Shown here piece by piece: positions 46,344 through 54,990 of a stretch of 64,000 bases of DNA. Below the pieces are notes generated by a model. The model had not been told where the DNA came from. It saw only the letters and a list, made by a program, of their open reading frames with translations, and searched no databases. Made by a program: the position numbers and the translations under genes. Source of the DNA: JAWWOL01 sp033851545 (GTDB lineage Bacteria; Actinomycetota; Actinomycetes; JAWWOL01); contig JAWWOO010000097.1 of the NCBI GenBank assembly GCA_033851545.1, positions 29,144-93,143 of the forward strand, given 5' to 3'. Within the stretch, counting starts at the first letter, position 1, and every line of letters starts with the position of its first letter.

Positions 46344-47232
46344 GCACCGGCAGCACGGCGTACGCCCGTACGGGGAAGGTGCCGAACCCGGCGACCAGCG
46401 GCGGCGCTGCGGTGAACCGGGCGCCGGTGAGGGGCAGCTGGTCGAGGCCGGTGAGGTGCTCGACGATCGGGATGCCGGCGGCCAGCAGCAGCGTGTGCGC
46501 CGGCCGGGGCCCGTGCGGGACCATCTGGTCGATGTTGATGGCGTCGATGCCGACCAGGGCTGCGCCGTGATCGACCAGCCACGCGGCTCCGGCCTCGGTC
46601 AGGTAGGGCGCGTCCTCGGCATAGGCCGGCGTTCCCCAACCCGCGTCGCCACCCGTGTGCAGGAGCACAGCCTTGCCCGCGACGTCGACGGCGGCCAGCG
46701 CCTCCTGCTCCACGGCCGGCGCACCGGTGCCGGCCGTCCGGACGACGACCGCCGGCAGGTCGGCGAGCTGGTCCAGCCGCAGTCCGGCGAGGTCGATGCC
46801 GCCGTCGTAGCGGTGGTGCGGGCTGTCCAGGTAGGTGCCCGTATTGCCCACCATCGTGAGGTAGTCCATCGCGAACTCGGTGCCGGGTGCGTACATCGAG
46901 CGCGACGCCTCCCGGGTGACGTAGGGCCGCACCTCGGGAACCGGAAAGCCAGGCAGCGTGGTCATTCCGGCACTGATCACGTGGCTGAGCTCCACGAACC
47001 GCCGGCCGCTCGGACCGGCGTGGGTGCCCTTGTGCGGCTCTTCGAAGACCGTCAGGTTGGCCAGCGCGACCCGATCGACCATGAGCAGCGACAGCGAGGC
47101 GAGGAACAGGTCGACGACCTCACCCTCGGTCACCTCCGGCCCGGGCACGTCGACACGGAAACCCTCGGCGTTGAGTCCCCCGCCGTTGGAGAACGTCACG
47201 CGCGCGTCGAACTGCGCCCGATACTGCGTCAT
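46327..47232 (-). CDS. Cyclase/kynurenine-formamidase family protein
   Basis: 301 residues from ATG 47230-47232. The C-terminal ~220 residues match the putative cyclase family (PF04199): FVELSHVISAGMTTLPGFP, GNTGTYLDSPHHRY in place of the usual HxGTHxDxPxH, and VLLHTGGDAGWG. The motif has Asn and Tyr where metal-ligand His residues are normal, so metal binding may differ. An N-terminal ~75-residue segment has no recognised family. Its start overlaps the lepB stop (ATGA); its end overlaps the convergent glycosidase gene by 17 bases. Confidence 0.85.
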   Translation of the reverse strand: MTQYRAQFDARVTFSNGGGLNAEGFRVDVPGPEVTEGEVVDLFLASLSLLMVDRVALANLTVFEEPHKGTHAGPSGRRFVELSHVISAGMTTLPGFPVPEVRPYVTREASRSMYAPGTEFAMDYLTMVGNTGTYLDSPHHRYDGGIDLAGLRLDQLADLPAVVVRTAGTGAPAVEQEALAAVDVAGKAVLLHTGGDAGWGTPAYAEDAPYLTEAGAAWLVDHGAALVGIDAINIDQMVPHGPRPAHTLLLAAGIPIVEHLTGLDQLPLTGARFTAAPPLVAGFGTFPVRAYAVLPVPTARS

Positions 47233-48080
47233 GGCGTACGGCGCCTGCGTCGGCGGCTCCGCAGGCCCGTACCAGCCAGCACCGCGGCTGCGCCGAGGAT
47301 CATCGGGCTGGCGCCCGCAAGGTGGGCCGGGACGCCCGCGTAGGACCGCGGGGACAGAAACTTCCAGCGTGACGGCGGCCAGATCACCACGAAGGCCCGG
47401 CCGATCACGTCGCTCTCCGGGACTCCGTGCACGAAGCGCGAGTCCTGCGACATGTTCCGGTGGTCGCCCATGACCCACAGCTCGCCCTTGGGCACGGTCA
47501 CCGGCGCGAAGGTCTTGTTGGTGTCGGTCATGCCCGGGTCGACGTAGATGTACGGCTCGTCCAGCCCCACCCCGTTGACGGTGACCCGGCCCTGCGCGTC
47601 GCAGCACTGGACCACGTCGCCCGGCAGCCCGATCACCCGCTTGATGTAGTCGGTGCCCTTGGGCGTCAGGCCGACGAAGTCCGCCACGTCGTGGAACGCG
47701 CGGCTGACGATGTTGCTCGGCTCCGACTGGACCGGCGACTCGTCGGGGTAGTTGTCCTTGCCGTTGAACACCACGATGTCGCCGCGTTTGATCCCGCGCA
47801 GGTGGTAGACGACCTTGTTGACCATCACCCGGTCGCCCTGGCAGCCCTGGCAGCCGTGCAGCGTCTGCTCCATCGACCCGGACGGGATGAAGAACGCCTG
47901 GAACAGGAACGACTTGATCAGCACCGCCAGGCCCACCGCGACGGCGACCAGGATCGGCAGCTCCTGCCAGAAGCTCAGCCGCGGCTTGTGCGCGTGCGCC
48001 TTGGTGGTCTGGGGCGCGGCGGCCTCGACCGGCTCGTCGTCCTCGGGGACGGGAGGCTGCTCAGGATCCCCGACGGTCAT
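47229..48080 (-). CDS. lepB: Signal peptidase I
   Basis: 283 residues. Cytoplasmic acidic N-terminus, one main transmembrane helix (about 40-60), catalytic Ser in FIPSGSMEQTL, and Lys in TDYIKRVIGLPGD, then box E GDHRNMSQDSR. A second hydrophobic stretch and an Arg-rich tail (RSRRRRRRTP) end the protein. Cuts signal peptides of the many exported proteins here. tRNA-Ala lies 25 bases upstream. Confidence 0.95.
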   Translation of the reverse strand: MTVGDPEQPPVPEDDEPVEAAAPQTTKAHAHKPRLSFWQELPILVAVAVGLAVLIKSFLFQAFFIPSGSMEQTLHGCQGCQGDRVMVNKVVYHLRGIKRGDIVVFNGKDNYPDESPVQSEPSNIVSRAFHDVADFVGLTPKGTDYIKRVIGLPGDVVQCCDAQGRVTVNGVGLDEPYIYVDPGMTDTNKTFAPVTVPKGELWVMGDHRNMSQDSRFVHGVPESDVIGRAFVVIWPPSRWKFLSPRSYAGVPAHLAGASPMILGAAAVLAGTGLRSRRRRRRTP

Positions 48081-48105
48081 GGACCTGTGCCTTCCTCATT
48101 TCTTG

Positions 48106-48178
48106 TGGAGCACAGGAGATTCGAACTCCTGACCTCTGCGATGCGAACGCAGCGCTCTACCAACTGAGCTAGTGCCCC
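48106..48178 (-). tRNA. tRNA-Ala (anticodon CGC)
   Basis: Complete cloverleaf, minus strand. Acceptor GGGGCAC pairs with GTGCTCC and includes the G3:U70 wobble that specifies alanine. Anticodon stem CTGCG/CGCAG carries the loop TTCGCAT (anticodon CGC); T loop GTTCGAATC; discriminator A. CCA is not encoded. Confidence 0.93.
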
Positions 48179-48240
48179 GGAACGGCTGCCGACGTTACCA
48201 TGCCGCCGACTGCCGGAAGCGGGCCGGCGCAAGCGACGTC

Positions 48241-49137
48241 TCAGTCGTTGACCGCGCGGCGCCGTTCGATGATGGCGTCCAGTCCGTCAGCCCCGTAGAG
48301 CCCGTCGTCGTCGCGGCTCAGCCCGAGGTAACCCCCGTCGGCGACCTCGTCATCGCTCATCTGGTCGTAGACGTCCCCACCGGAGGCATAGCGGCCGGCC
48401 CGCTGCTCGGCGAGCACACCGTCGTTCCAGCTGCCGGTGGGCGGGGCGACGCTCGGCTGCGCCACGACCGGCTTGGTCACGTAGGTCGGCAGAGTCACCG
48501 GCACCGGGGCCCAGCTGCCGTCGGGCAGCGTCTCGGCCGTCATGGGCGACCTGGCCGGTGTCTCCGCGACGACCGGCTCCTGCCGCCGTACGGGGGCCGA
48601 GGTGCGGCGGGCGGGTGCTGCGGCGCGGCCGGCCCGGCGCCTGGCCTGTGCCCTGCGCCGGACGATGGCCTGCTGCTGCTGAGCCTCGGTGCGCAGGTTG
48701 GTCACGTACATGACCAGCAGCACCGCGCTGATGCCCACGGTGAGCCACCAGCGGCCGCCCGACCGGTAAGCGAGGGTGAGGCACAGCACGAGGGCGAGCA
48801 GCAACGCGACCAAGGTGCGCCGGCGCTTGGCGGCGACGGCACTGCGGCGGGCAGCGACACGGGCGCTGGGGGCCGGGCGGGCCCCGGGCAGGTTGGCGAC
48901 GAAGTCGGGTGCGGGGCTGACCACGGGACGGCGCTCCTCGGCCGACTTGCGCTGAACGAGGACGTCCCGGCGCCCGGGGGTGTAGGGGGTGCGGCGGGAG
49001 AGGATGCGCAGCGCGTAGGAGAACCGGTCGACCGAACGGACCTCGGTGACGGTGTCGTGCTTGCGTACGAGCGCCGGGATCAGCAGGCTCCCCCACAGGG
49101 CGACGATGACCACGACGATGACCCCGCTGAGGTTCAT
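48241..49137 (-). CDS. sepX: GlpR/SepX-type division-associated membrane protein
   Basis: 298 residues from ATG 49135-49137 (GGGGAGG upstream). N-terminal helix (SGVIVVVIVALWGSLLIPAL) followed by conserved RKHDTVTEVRSVDRFSYALR-LSRR, a cytoplasmic basic linker, two close transmembrane helices (about 105-155) and a long Arg/Ala/Pro-rich tail with an acidic end. Homologues lie beside moeA/galU across actinobacteria and were reported as the membrane receptor of the MoeA-like Glp in corynebacteria and as SepX in Streptomyces, both working with FtsZ. Function here is inferred from this synteny and layout. Confidence 0.8.
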   Translation of the reverse strand: MNLSGVIVVVIVALWGSLLIPALVRKHDTVTEVRSVDRFSYALRILSRRTPYTPGRRDVLVQRKSAEERRPVVSPAPDFVANLPGARPAPSARVAARRSAVAAKRRRTLVALLLALVLCLTLAYRSGGRWWLTVGISAVLLVMYVTNLRTEAQQQQAIVRRRAQARRRAGRAAAPARRTSAPVRRQEPVVAETPARSPMTAETLPDGSWAPVPVTLPTYVTKPVVAQPSVAPPTGSWNDGVLAEQRAGRYASGGDVYDQMSDDEVADGGYLGLSRDDDGLYGADGLDAIIERRRAVND

Positions 49138-49267
49138 GTCGGTGGCCTCCCCTCGTCGATTTGAGTCGCTTGCGCATGTGACGGTAGCGACGGATGTGAC
49201 GAACCCGTTGGACCTGCCCCGGTGTGTCGCCGATCGTCCGAAGTTCTCAGCAAAATGCCAGAACCAG

Positions 49268-49879
49268 TTATCGGACAGGGCGGGTGCGGGAAAGCAGGCC
49301 CCGACCGACATCCTCGCGGGTGAGCTCGAATCTCAGATGGTCGCGCCAGGCACCGGCGACGTGCAAATGCCCTGGCCGCAAGGTGTCCAGCCGGAAGCCG
49401 AGCTTTTCGACCACCCGCCGGCTGGCGTCGTTGTCCGGCTGGATATTGGCTTCGACGCGGGGCAGGTCCAGGGTTGCGAAAGCATGGTCGAGAACCAGGG
49501 CGAGCGCCCGCGGGGTGATTCCGCGGCCGGCGTGCGCGCGGTCGATCCAATAACCGACATAGGCCGGCTCCCGGGGCTCCCTGCCGATATTGCCCAGGGT
49601 CACCTGCCCGACCAGCGACCCGTCGAGCACGATGGCGAAGGGCAGCGTGTTGCCGGCCTCGGCGTCCTCGCGGAGCCGGCCGAGGGTCACGACGAAGGTC
49701 GACCAGCTGGCCGGCGGGGTCGCCCGCTGACCCGGCGGCGTCACCTCCCACGGCGCCAGCCAGTCGGACGACGTCCGCCTCGCGATGATCCACCGGCGGG
49801 CATCGCGCAGCCGCAGCGGCCGTACGACGAGGTTGCCGTCCCTGAGCGTTGCCGGCCAGGCGGCGGTTGCCTTGCTCAC
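49268..49879 (-). CDS. GNAT acetyltransferase, RimJ-like
   Basis: 203 residues from GTG 49877-49879. RimJ/RimL-type fold: LVVRPLRLRDARRW, FAIVLDGSLVGQVTL, AYVGYWIDRAHAGRGITPRA and ANIQPDNDASRRVVEKLGF. Acetylates protein N-termini or small amines; substrate unknown. GTGA overlap with the mog gene, within the moaC-moeA operon, as in mycobacteria (Rv0995-like). Confidence 0.92.
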   Translation of the reverse strand: MSKATAAWPATLRDGNLVVRPLRLRDARRWIIARRTSSDWLAPWEVTPPGQRATPPASWSTFVVTLGRLREDAEAGNTLPFAIVLDGSLVGQVTLGNIGREPREPAYVGYWIDRAHAGRGITPRALALVLDHAFATLDLPRVEANIQPDNDASRRVVEKLGFRLDTLRPGHLHVAGAWRDHLRFELTREDVGRGLLSRTRPVR

Positions 49880-50382
49880 GCGGGGAACGCGTGGTCGCCG
49901 GCTCCCCGCAGCTGGGCGAGTGCGTGGCCGACCACGGCGGCCAGCACGGCCACCCCGTCGCGCACACCGCCCGGCGAGCCGGGCAGGTTGACCAGCAAGG
50001 TGCGGCCGCTCACGCCTGAGGTGCCGCGGGACAGCGCACTGGTGGGTACGGCCTCGAGGGAGTAGGCGCGGATGGCCTCGGCGATGCCAGGCACGACGGT
50101 GTCCAGCACCCGCGCCGTGGCCTCGGGGGTGACGTCGCGCGGGGCGATGCCGGTGCCTCCGGTCGTGACGACCAGGTCGGCCCCGGCCCGTACGGCAGCG
50201 GTCAGCGCGGCCTCGACCTCGGCCACCTCGTCGGGCACGACCACCACGGGCCCGACGTCGAAGCCCAGCTCGGCGAGCAGCTGAGCGGCCAGCGGGCCGG
50301 ACAGGTCCGGCCGCTCGCCGGCGGAGGACCGGTCGGAGACGGTGACCACGACGGCACGCGCGCCGGTCGGCAGCCCGGTCAT
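49876..50382 (-). CDS. mog: Molybdopterin adenylyltransferase (MogA/MoaB-like)
   Basis: 168 residues from ATG 50380-50382. MoCF fold: RAVVVTVSDRSSAGERPDLS, DLVVTTGGTGIAPRDVTPEA, and SRGTSGVSGRTLLVNLPGSPGGV. Activates molybdopterin by adenylation before metal insertion. Overlaps moaC by 4 bases (ATGA). Confidence 0.93.
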   Translation of the reverse strand: MTGLPTGARAVVVTVSDRSSAGERPDLSGPLAAQLLAELGFDVGPVVVVPDEVAEVEAALTAAVRAGADLVVTTGGTGIAPRDVTPEATARVLDTVVPGIAEAIRAYSLEAVPTSALSRGTSGVSGRTLLVNLPGSPGGVRDGVAVLAAVVGHALAQLRGAGDHAFPA

Positions 50383-50867
50383 CCCGGACCTGCTGGTCGC
50401 TGCCAGTCGCCGTGCACCCCGCCGCTCTTCTGCTCGACCCGCACATCGGTGACCACGGCTGCTGGGTCGACCGCCTTGACCATGTCGATGAGGGCCAGTG
50501 CCGCCACGCTGACCGCGGTGAGCGCCTCCATCTCGACGCCGGTGCGGTCGGTCGTGCGGACCGTCGCCTGGATGCCGACCTCGCCGTCGAGCACGGTGAG
50601 GGTGACCTCGACCCCGGACAGCGCGATCGGGTGGCACAGCGGGATCAGGTCGGGGGTGCGCTTGGCGGCCATGATGCCGGCGATCCGGGCCACGCCGAGC
50701 GCGTCACCCTTGGGCACGCCCTCCCCCCTCAGCAGCCCGACGACCTCGGCGGACACCAGCACCCGGCCGCTCGCGACCGCCGTACGGCGGGAGACGTCCT
50801 TGCCGCTGACGTCGACCATCCGCGCGGCGCCCGAGGCGTCGACATGGGTCAAGCCGCGCTCCGTCAC
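50379..50867 (-). CDS. moaC: Cyclic pyranopterin monophosphate synthase
   Basis: 162 residues. Converts the MoaA product into cyclic pyranopterin monophosphate. Motifs: MVDVSGKDVSRRTAVASG, GIMAAKRTPDLIPLCHPI, and GVEMEALTAVSVAALALIDM with the catalytic Lys in VKAVD. Coupled to moeA by ATGA overlap. Confidence 0.96.
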   Translation of the reverse strand: MTERGLTHVDASGAARMVDVSGKDVSRRTAVASGRVLVSAEVVGLLRGEGVPKGDALGVARIAGIMAAKRTPDLIPLCHPIALSGVEVTLTVLDGEVGIQATVRTTDRTGVEMEALTAVSVAALALIDMVKAVDPAAVVTDVRVEQKSGGVHGDWQRPAGPG

Positions 50868-52120
50868 CCGTGCCGCCGCTCGAGCACCATCACCGGGATC
50901 GGCGTCCCCGCCGGCAGCTCGGTGATCTCCTCCGGCACGACGGCCAGCGCGTTCGCGTGCGCCATCGCCGCGATCAGGTGCGAGCCGGCCCCGCCGACCG
51001 GGGCGGCGACGTACTCGCCATCCTCGACGGTCAGCCGCACCCGGACGTACTGCCGCTTGCCGGCCGGCGACACCAGTGACTGGGTCAGGCGGGCCCGTAC
51101 GCGTGGCCGGTGGATCGGCTCGGAGCCGAGCATCCGGCGGATGGCTGGTCGGACGAAGACCTCGAACGATACGAGGGCGCTGACCGGATTGCCTGGCAGA
51201 CCGAAGAACGGGACCTTGTCCTCGCCGATCGTGCCGAACGCCTGAGGCTGCCCGGGCTGCATCGCGACCCGGTTGAAATGCACGTCGCCGAGCCGCCCGA
51301 TCACCTCGCGGACGACGTCGTGCGCACCCACGCTGACCCCACCAGTCGTGACCACCAGGTCGGCCCGGATGAGCTGGTCCTCGATCGTGTCGATCAGCAC
51401 GCGCGGGTCGTCCCCGACCGGTCCGACCCGGTAGGCGATGGCTCCTGCCTCACGGGCGGCGGCGGCCAGCGTGTAACCGTTGGAGTCGTAGATCTGCCCT
51501 GGGAGCAAGGGATCGCCGAGCTCGACCAGCTCGGAGCCGGTGGAGATGACAACCACGCGGGGCTTGGGCCTTGCGCGTACGCGGCTCCTCCCGACGGCCG
51601 CAATGAGGCCGAGCTGGGCTGCCTGCAGGTAGGTGCCGCCGGCCAGGACGGTGGCCCCCGCCGCCACGTCCTCGCCGGCCCTTCGGATGGCCCCGCCGAC
51701 CTCGGGGGCGCGGCGGATGGAGACGTGGGCGATGCCGGCGTCGGTCCACTCGACCGGCACCACCGCGTCGGCGCCTGCCGGCACCGGGGCGCCGGTCATG
51801 ATCCGGACGGACAGCCCCGGCTGCACGGTGAACGTGCCCCGGGACCCGGCGGCGACGTCACCGACGACCGGCAGCACGACCGGCGACGACTCAGTCGCAG
51901 ACGCCAGATCGCTTGCCCGTACGGCATATCCGTCCATCGCCGAGTTGTCGAAGCCGGGCAGTGGAGCCGTGGCGACGATGTCCTCCGCGAGCACACAACC
52001 GTGGGCGTCGAGCAGGGTGAGGTCGAGCTCCGGCAACGGGCGGACGACGTCGAGGATCGCGTCGAGGTGGCCGTCGACCGAGACCGGTGTCGCCGCCGAG
52101 GCGGCGAAGCCCGCGCTCAC
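50864..52120 (-). CDS. moeA: MoeA/gephyrin-like molybdopterin molybdotransferase, possible Glp division protein
   Basis: 418 residues. Four-domain MoeA fold: PLPGFDNSAMDGYAVRASDL, IMTGAPVPAGADAVVPVEWT, DSNGYTLAAAAREAG, VVTTGGVSVGAHDVVREVI and FGLPGNPVSALVSFEVFVRP. It inserts molybdate into molybdopterin, or, as the corynebacterial Glp paralogue, links FtsZ to the GlpR receptor encoded four genes downstream. No second moeA is in the window; which role holds is not settled by sequence. Overlaps galU by 4 bases. Confidence 0.93.
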   Translation of the reverse strand: MSAGFAASAATPVSVDGHLDAILDVVRPLPELDLTLLDAHGCVLAEDIVATAPLPGFDNSAMDGYAVRASDLASATESSPVVLPVVGDVAAGSRGTFTVQPGLSVRIMTGAPVPAGADAVVPVEWTDAGIAHVSIRRAPEVGGAIRRAGEDVAAGATVLAGGTYLQAAQLGLIAAVGRSRVRARPKPRVVVISTGSELVELGDPLLPGQIYDSNGYTLAAAAREAGAIAYRVGPVGDDPRVLIDTIEDQLIRADLVVTTGGVSVGAHDVVREVIGRLGDVHFNRVAMQPGQPQAFGTIGEDKVPFFGLPGNPVSALVSFEVFVRPAIRRMLGSEPIHRPRVRARLTQSLVSPAGKRQYVRVRLTVEDGEYVAAPVGGAGSHLIAAMAHANALAVVPEEITELPAGTPIPVMVLERRHG

Positions 52121-53079
52121 GGGGTCAGCGACCCGGAATCACCCGCCGACGCGTGCACCCGCTTCTCGTCGACGAAGTCGTAGAGCCAGCGGGAGAAGTC
52201 AGGCCCGAGGTCCTCGCGGTCACAGGCGAGCCGGACCACCGTACGGAGGTAGTCGAGCCGGTCTCCCGTGTCGTAGCGGCGCCCCCGGAACAGCACGCCG
52301 TGCACGCCGCCGCCCTGGCTCGCCTCGCGGGAGGCCAGGGTGCGGAGGGCATCGGTCAGCTGGATCTCGCCGCCGCGACCGGGCCCGGTCGCCCGCAGCA
52401 CGTCGAAGACCTCGGGGGCGAGCACGTACCGGCCGATGATCGCGTAGTTGCTGGGGGCGTCGGCGACATCGGGCTTCTCGACCAGGTCGGTGACGCGGAC
52501 CACGTCCTCGTCCTCGCCGGCCACAGCCTCGACCGCCGCGCAGCCGTAGAGCGAGATCTGCTCCGGCGGCACCTCGATCAGGGCGACGACGCTGCCGCCG
52601 TGCCGCGCCTGGACCGCGATCATCACGCTGAGCAGGTCATCGCGCTCGTCGATCAAGTCGTCGCCGAGCATCACGGCGAACGGCTCGTGGCCGACGTGCT
52701 GGGCAGCGCACAGGACGGCATGGCCGAGGCCGAGCGGGTCACCCTGGCGTACGTAGTGCACGGTGGCCATGTCGGTCGACTCCTGGGTCAGCGCGAGCTT
52801 TCGCGTATCGCCCTTGACCTCGAGGGTGTGCTCGAGCTCGTACGCCCGGTCGAAGTGGTCCTCGAGCGGCCGCTTGCTGCGACCCGTGATCATGAGGACG
52901 TCGCCGAGACCGGAGCGGACCGCCTCCTCGACGACGTACTGGATGGCCGGCTTGTCGACGACCGGCAGCATCTCTTTGGGGATGGCCTTGGTCGCGGGCA
53001 GGAACCGGGTGCCTAGGCCGGCGACGGGGATGACCGCCTTGGTGATCCGAACGGGAGCGGAGACGGCGTCGGGGCTCAT
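52117..53079 (-). CDS. galU: UTP-glucose-1-phosphate uridylyltransferase
   Basis: 320 residues. Makes UDP-glucose for cell wall and polysaccharide synthesis. Motifs: AVIPVAGLGTRFLPATKAIP, KEMLPVVDKPAIQYVVEEA, VMLGDDLID and VEKPDVADAPSNYAIIGRYV. First gene of the galU-moeA-moaC-mog-rimJ-sepX run; divergent from the chitinase-like gene across 173 bases. Confidence 0.96.
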   Translation of the reverse strand: MSPDAVSAPVRITKAVIPVAGLGTRFLPATKAIPKEMLPVVDKPAIQYVVEEAVRSGLGDVLMITGRSKRPLEDHFDRAYELEHTLEVKGDTRKLALTQESTDMATVHYVRQGDPLGLGHAVLCAAQHVGHEPFAVMLGDDLIDERDDLLSVMIAVQARHGGSVVALIEVPPEQISLYGCAAVEAVAGEDEDVVRVTDLVEKPDVADAPSNYAIIGRYVLAPEVFDVLRATGPGRGGEIQLTDALRTLASREASQGGGVHGVLFRGRRYDTGDRLDYLRTVVRLACDREDLGPDFSRWLYDFVDEKRVHASAGDSGSLTP

Positions 53080-53173
53080 GGGCTCAGCCTATCGGGGGAC
53101 GCGGTGCGATCGACGGCGGCCGGGCAGCGCGTACGCCTGGGCAGGGTCTGCCGTAAACGGGCAAAGTTCCGGA

Positions 53174-53189
53174 ATTGGACTAGACCCTT
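53174..53189 (+). promoter_or_regulatory. DasR-responsive-element-like site upstream of the chitinase gene
   Basis: ATTGGACTAGACCCTT agrees at 13 of 16 positions, by my count, with the streptomycete dre consensus A(C/T)TGGTCTAGACCA(G/C)T, recalled from the literature. It overlaps a TTGACG (53188-53193) that could be the -35 of the chitinase promoter and lies about 63 bases before the GTG start. Confidence 0.5.
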
Positions 53190-53252
53190 GACGGTGTCCG
53201 ATCTGTGGGTGTTTGTTCCTCCTCGCCACCCCCCCGATCATCGGAGTCTCCC

Positions 53253-54980
53253 GTGTCCATCCGCCGCCGTCTCGCGCTGTCCGCCGCAGCCCTGCTGCCG
53301 CTCTCCGTCGTCGTTGCCGGGCCGGGTGCACAGGCCGCCACCGCCCCCTTCCCCGCCCACTACGCGGCGCCCTACCTGCAGCTCTCCAGCAGCACCGTCG
53401 GTGACCTGGCCGCGGACAAGGCGGCATCGGGGGACTCGTTCTACACGCTCGCCTTCCTCATCCCGCAGAGCGGGTGCACGCCGATGTGGGAGGCGGGCAA
53501 CTACGCCCTCGGGACGTTCACCTCGCAGGTCAACACGTTCAAGAACTCCGGCGGCAACGTGATCGTGTCCTTCGGCGGGGCAGCCGGCGGCGAGCTGGCC
53601 CAGACCTGCACCTCGGTCTCGTCGCTCACCGCCGCCTATGCGTCCGTGGTCAGCGCGTACGGACCGCGGCTCGACTTCGACATCGAGGGCGGACCGCTCG
53701 ACGACACCGCGTCGATCAGCCGCCGCGACCAGGCGCTCGCGGCGCTGCAGGCGCAGAACCCGGCCGTCCAGGTCGACTTCACCCTGCCGGTGGCGCCGAA
53801 CGGGCTGCTGGGCAACTCGATCAACCTGCTCAACGACGCGAAGGCCAAGGGCGTCAAGGTCAACCTGGTCAACCTCATGACGATGGACTTCGGCAACGGG
53901 CACAACGCGCTCAACGACGCCGAGTCCGCGGCCAACGCCGTTCACGGCCAGCTGGGCAGCATCTACACCGGTCTGTCGTCCGCGGCGCTGTGGAACCTGA
54001 TCGGCCTCACCCCGATCGCCGGCCAGAACGACGACAACGAGTTCTTCAGCCAGAGCGACGCCTCGACGCTGGAGAGCTTCGCGGCCGGCAACGGCGTGCA
54101 GGAGCTGTCGTTCTGGGAGGTCGACGGCTACGACAAGGCCACCGGCTACGCGTACTCGCGCATCTTCAACGCGATCACCGGCGGCGGCGGGACGGTCACC
54201 GGGCCCACCGGCGCGATCACCGGCCTGGCCGGCAAGTGCGCCGATGTCGCGGGCGGCAACAGCGCCAACGGCACGGCGATCGACCTGTACACCTGCAACG
54301 GCACGGCCGCCCAGCAGTGGCAGGTCGCCAGCGACGGGACGCTGCGGGCGCTCGGCAAGTGCATGGACGTCGCGGCTGCCGGCACCGCCAACGGAACGGT
54401 GGTCGACCTGTACGACTGCAACGGCACCGGTGCCCAGCAGTGGACCCGCTCGGGAGCGACCCTGGTCAACCCGGCCTCCGGCAAGTGCCTCGACGTCACC
54501 GGCCCGAGCAGCGCCGACGGGACGCACCTGCAGATCTGGACCTGTGGCACCGGCACCAACCAGCAGTGGACGCTGCCGGGCGGCACCGCGACCGCCCCGG
54601 TGATCAGCCTGAAGGCACACGCCAACGGCAAGTTCGTCACGGCGGGGAGCACCGCTCTCATTGCCAGCGCCACCGCGGTCGGCACGGCGCAGCAGTTCGA
54701 CGAGATCGACCTCGGCAACGGCAACGTCGCCCTGCGCGCCCACGCGAACAACCTCTACGTCTGTGCCGACAATGCCGGGGCGTCGCCGCTGATCGCGAAC
54801 CGGACGACCGCCGGCGGCTGGGAGACCTTCGCCCTCGTCCACAACGCGGACGGCAGCATCAGCCTGAAGGCGGCCGCCAACGGCAGCTATGTCACGGCGG
54901 AGAATGCCGGAGCGTCGGCGCTGATCGCCAACCGTACGGCGATCGGTGGCTGGGAGGAGTTCGACCTCGCGGCCGCCTGA
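53253..54980 (+). CDS. Secreted GH18 chitinase-like protein with ricin-type and fascin-like beta-trefoils
   Basis: 575 residues from GTG 53253 (GGAG six bases upstream). Signal peptide, then a GH18 barrel (about 30-300) with the catalytic DFDIE, preceded by VIVSFGGAAGG and followed by NLMTMDFG and the Trp of LSFWEVDG. Next a ricin-B/CBM13 trefoil (about 315-450) with three QxW repeats (QQWQ, QQWT, QQWT), then a fascin-like trefoil (about 450-575) of repeats such as LRAHANNLYVCADNAGASPL. It would bind and cleave chitin or related beta-GlcNAc polymers outside the cell. Confidence 0.9.
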   Translation: MSIRRRLALSAAALLPLSVVVAGPGAQAATAPFPAHYAAPYLQLSSSTVGDLAADKAASGDSFYTLAFLIPQSGCTPMWEAGNYALGTFTSQVNTFKNSGGNVIVSFGGAAGGELAQTCTSVSSLTAAYASVVSAYGPRLDFDIEGGPLDDTASISRRDQALAALQAQNPAVQVDFTLPVAPNGLLGNSINLLNDAKAKGVKVNLVNLMTMDFGNGHNALNDAESAANAVHGQLGSIYTGLSSAALWNLIGLTPIAGQNDDNEFFSQSDASTLESFAAGNGVQELSFWEVDGYDKATGYAYSRIFNAITGGGGTVTGPTGAITGLAGKCADVAGGNSANGTAIDLYTCNGTAAQQWQVASDGTLRALGKCMDVAAAGTANGTVVDLYDCNGTGAQQWTRSGATLVNPASGKCLDVTGPSSADGTHLQIWTCGTGTNQQWTLPGGTATAPVISLKAHANGKFVTAGSTALIASATAVGTAQQFDEIDLGNGNVALRAHANNLYVCADNAGASPLIANRTTAGGWETFALVHNADGSISLKAAANGSYVTAENAGASALIANRTAIGGWEEFDLAAA

Positions 54981-54990
54981 GGGGTTTGGC

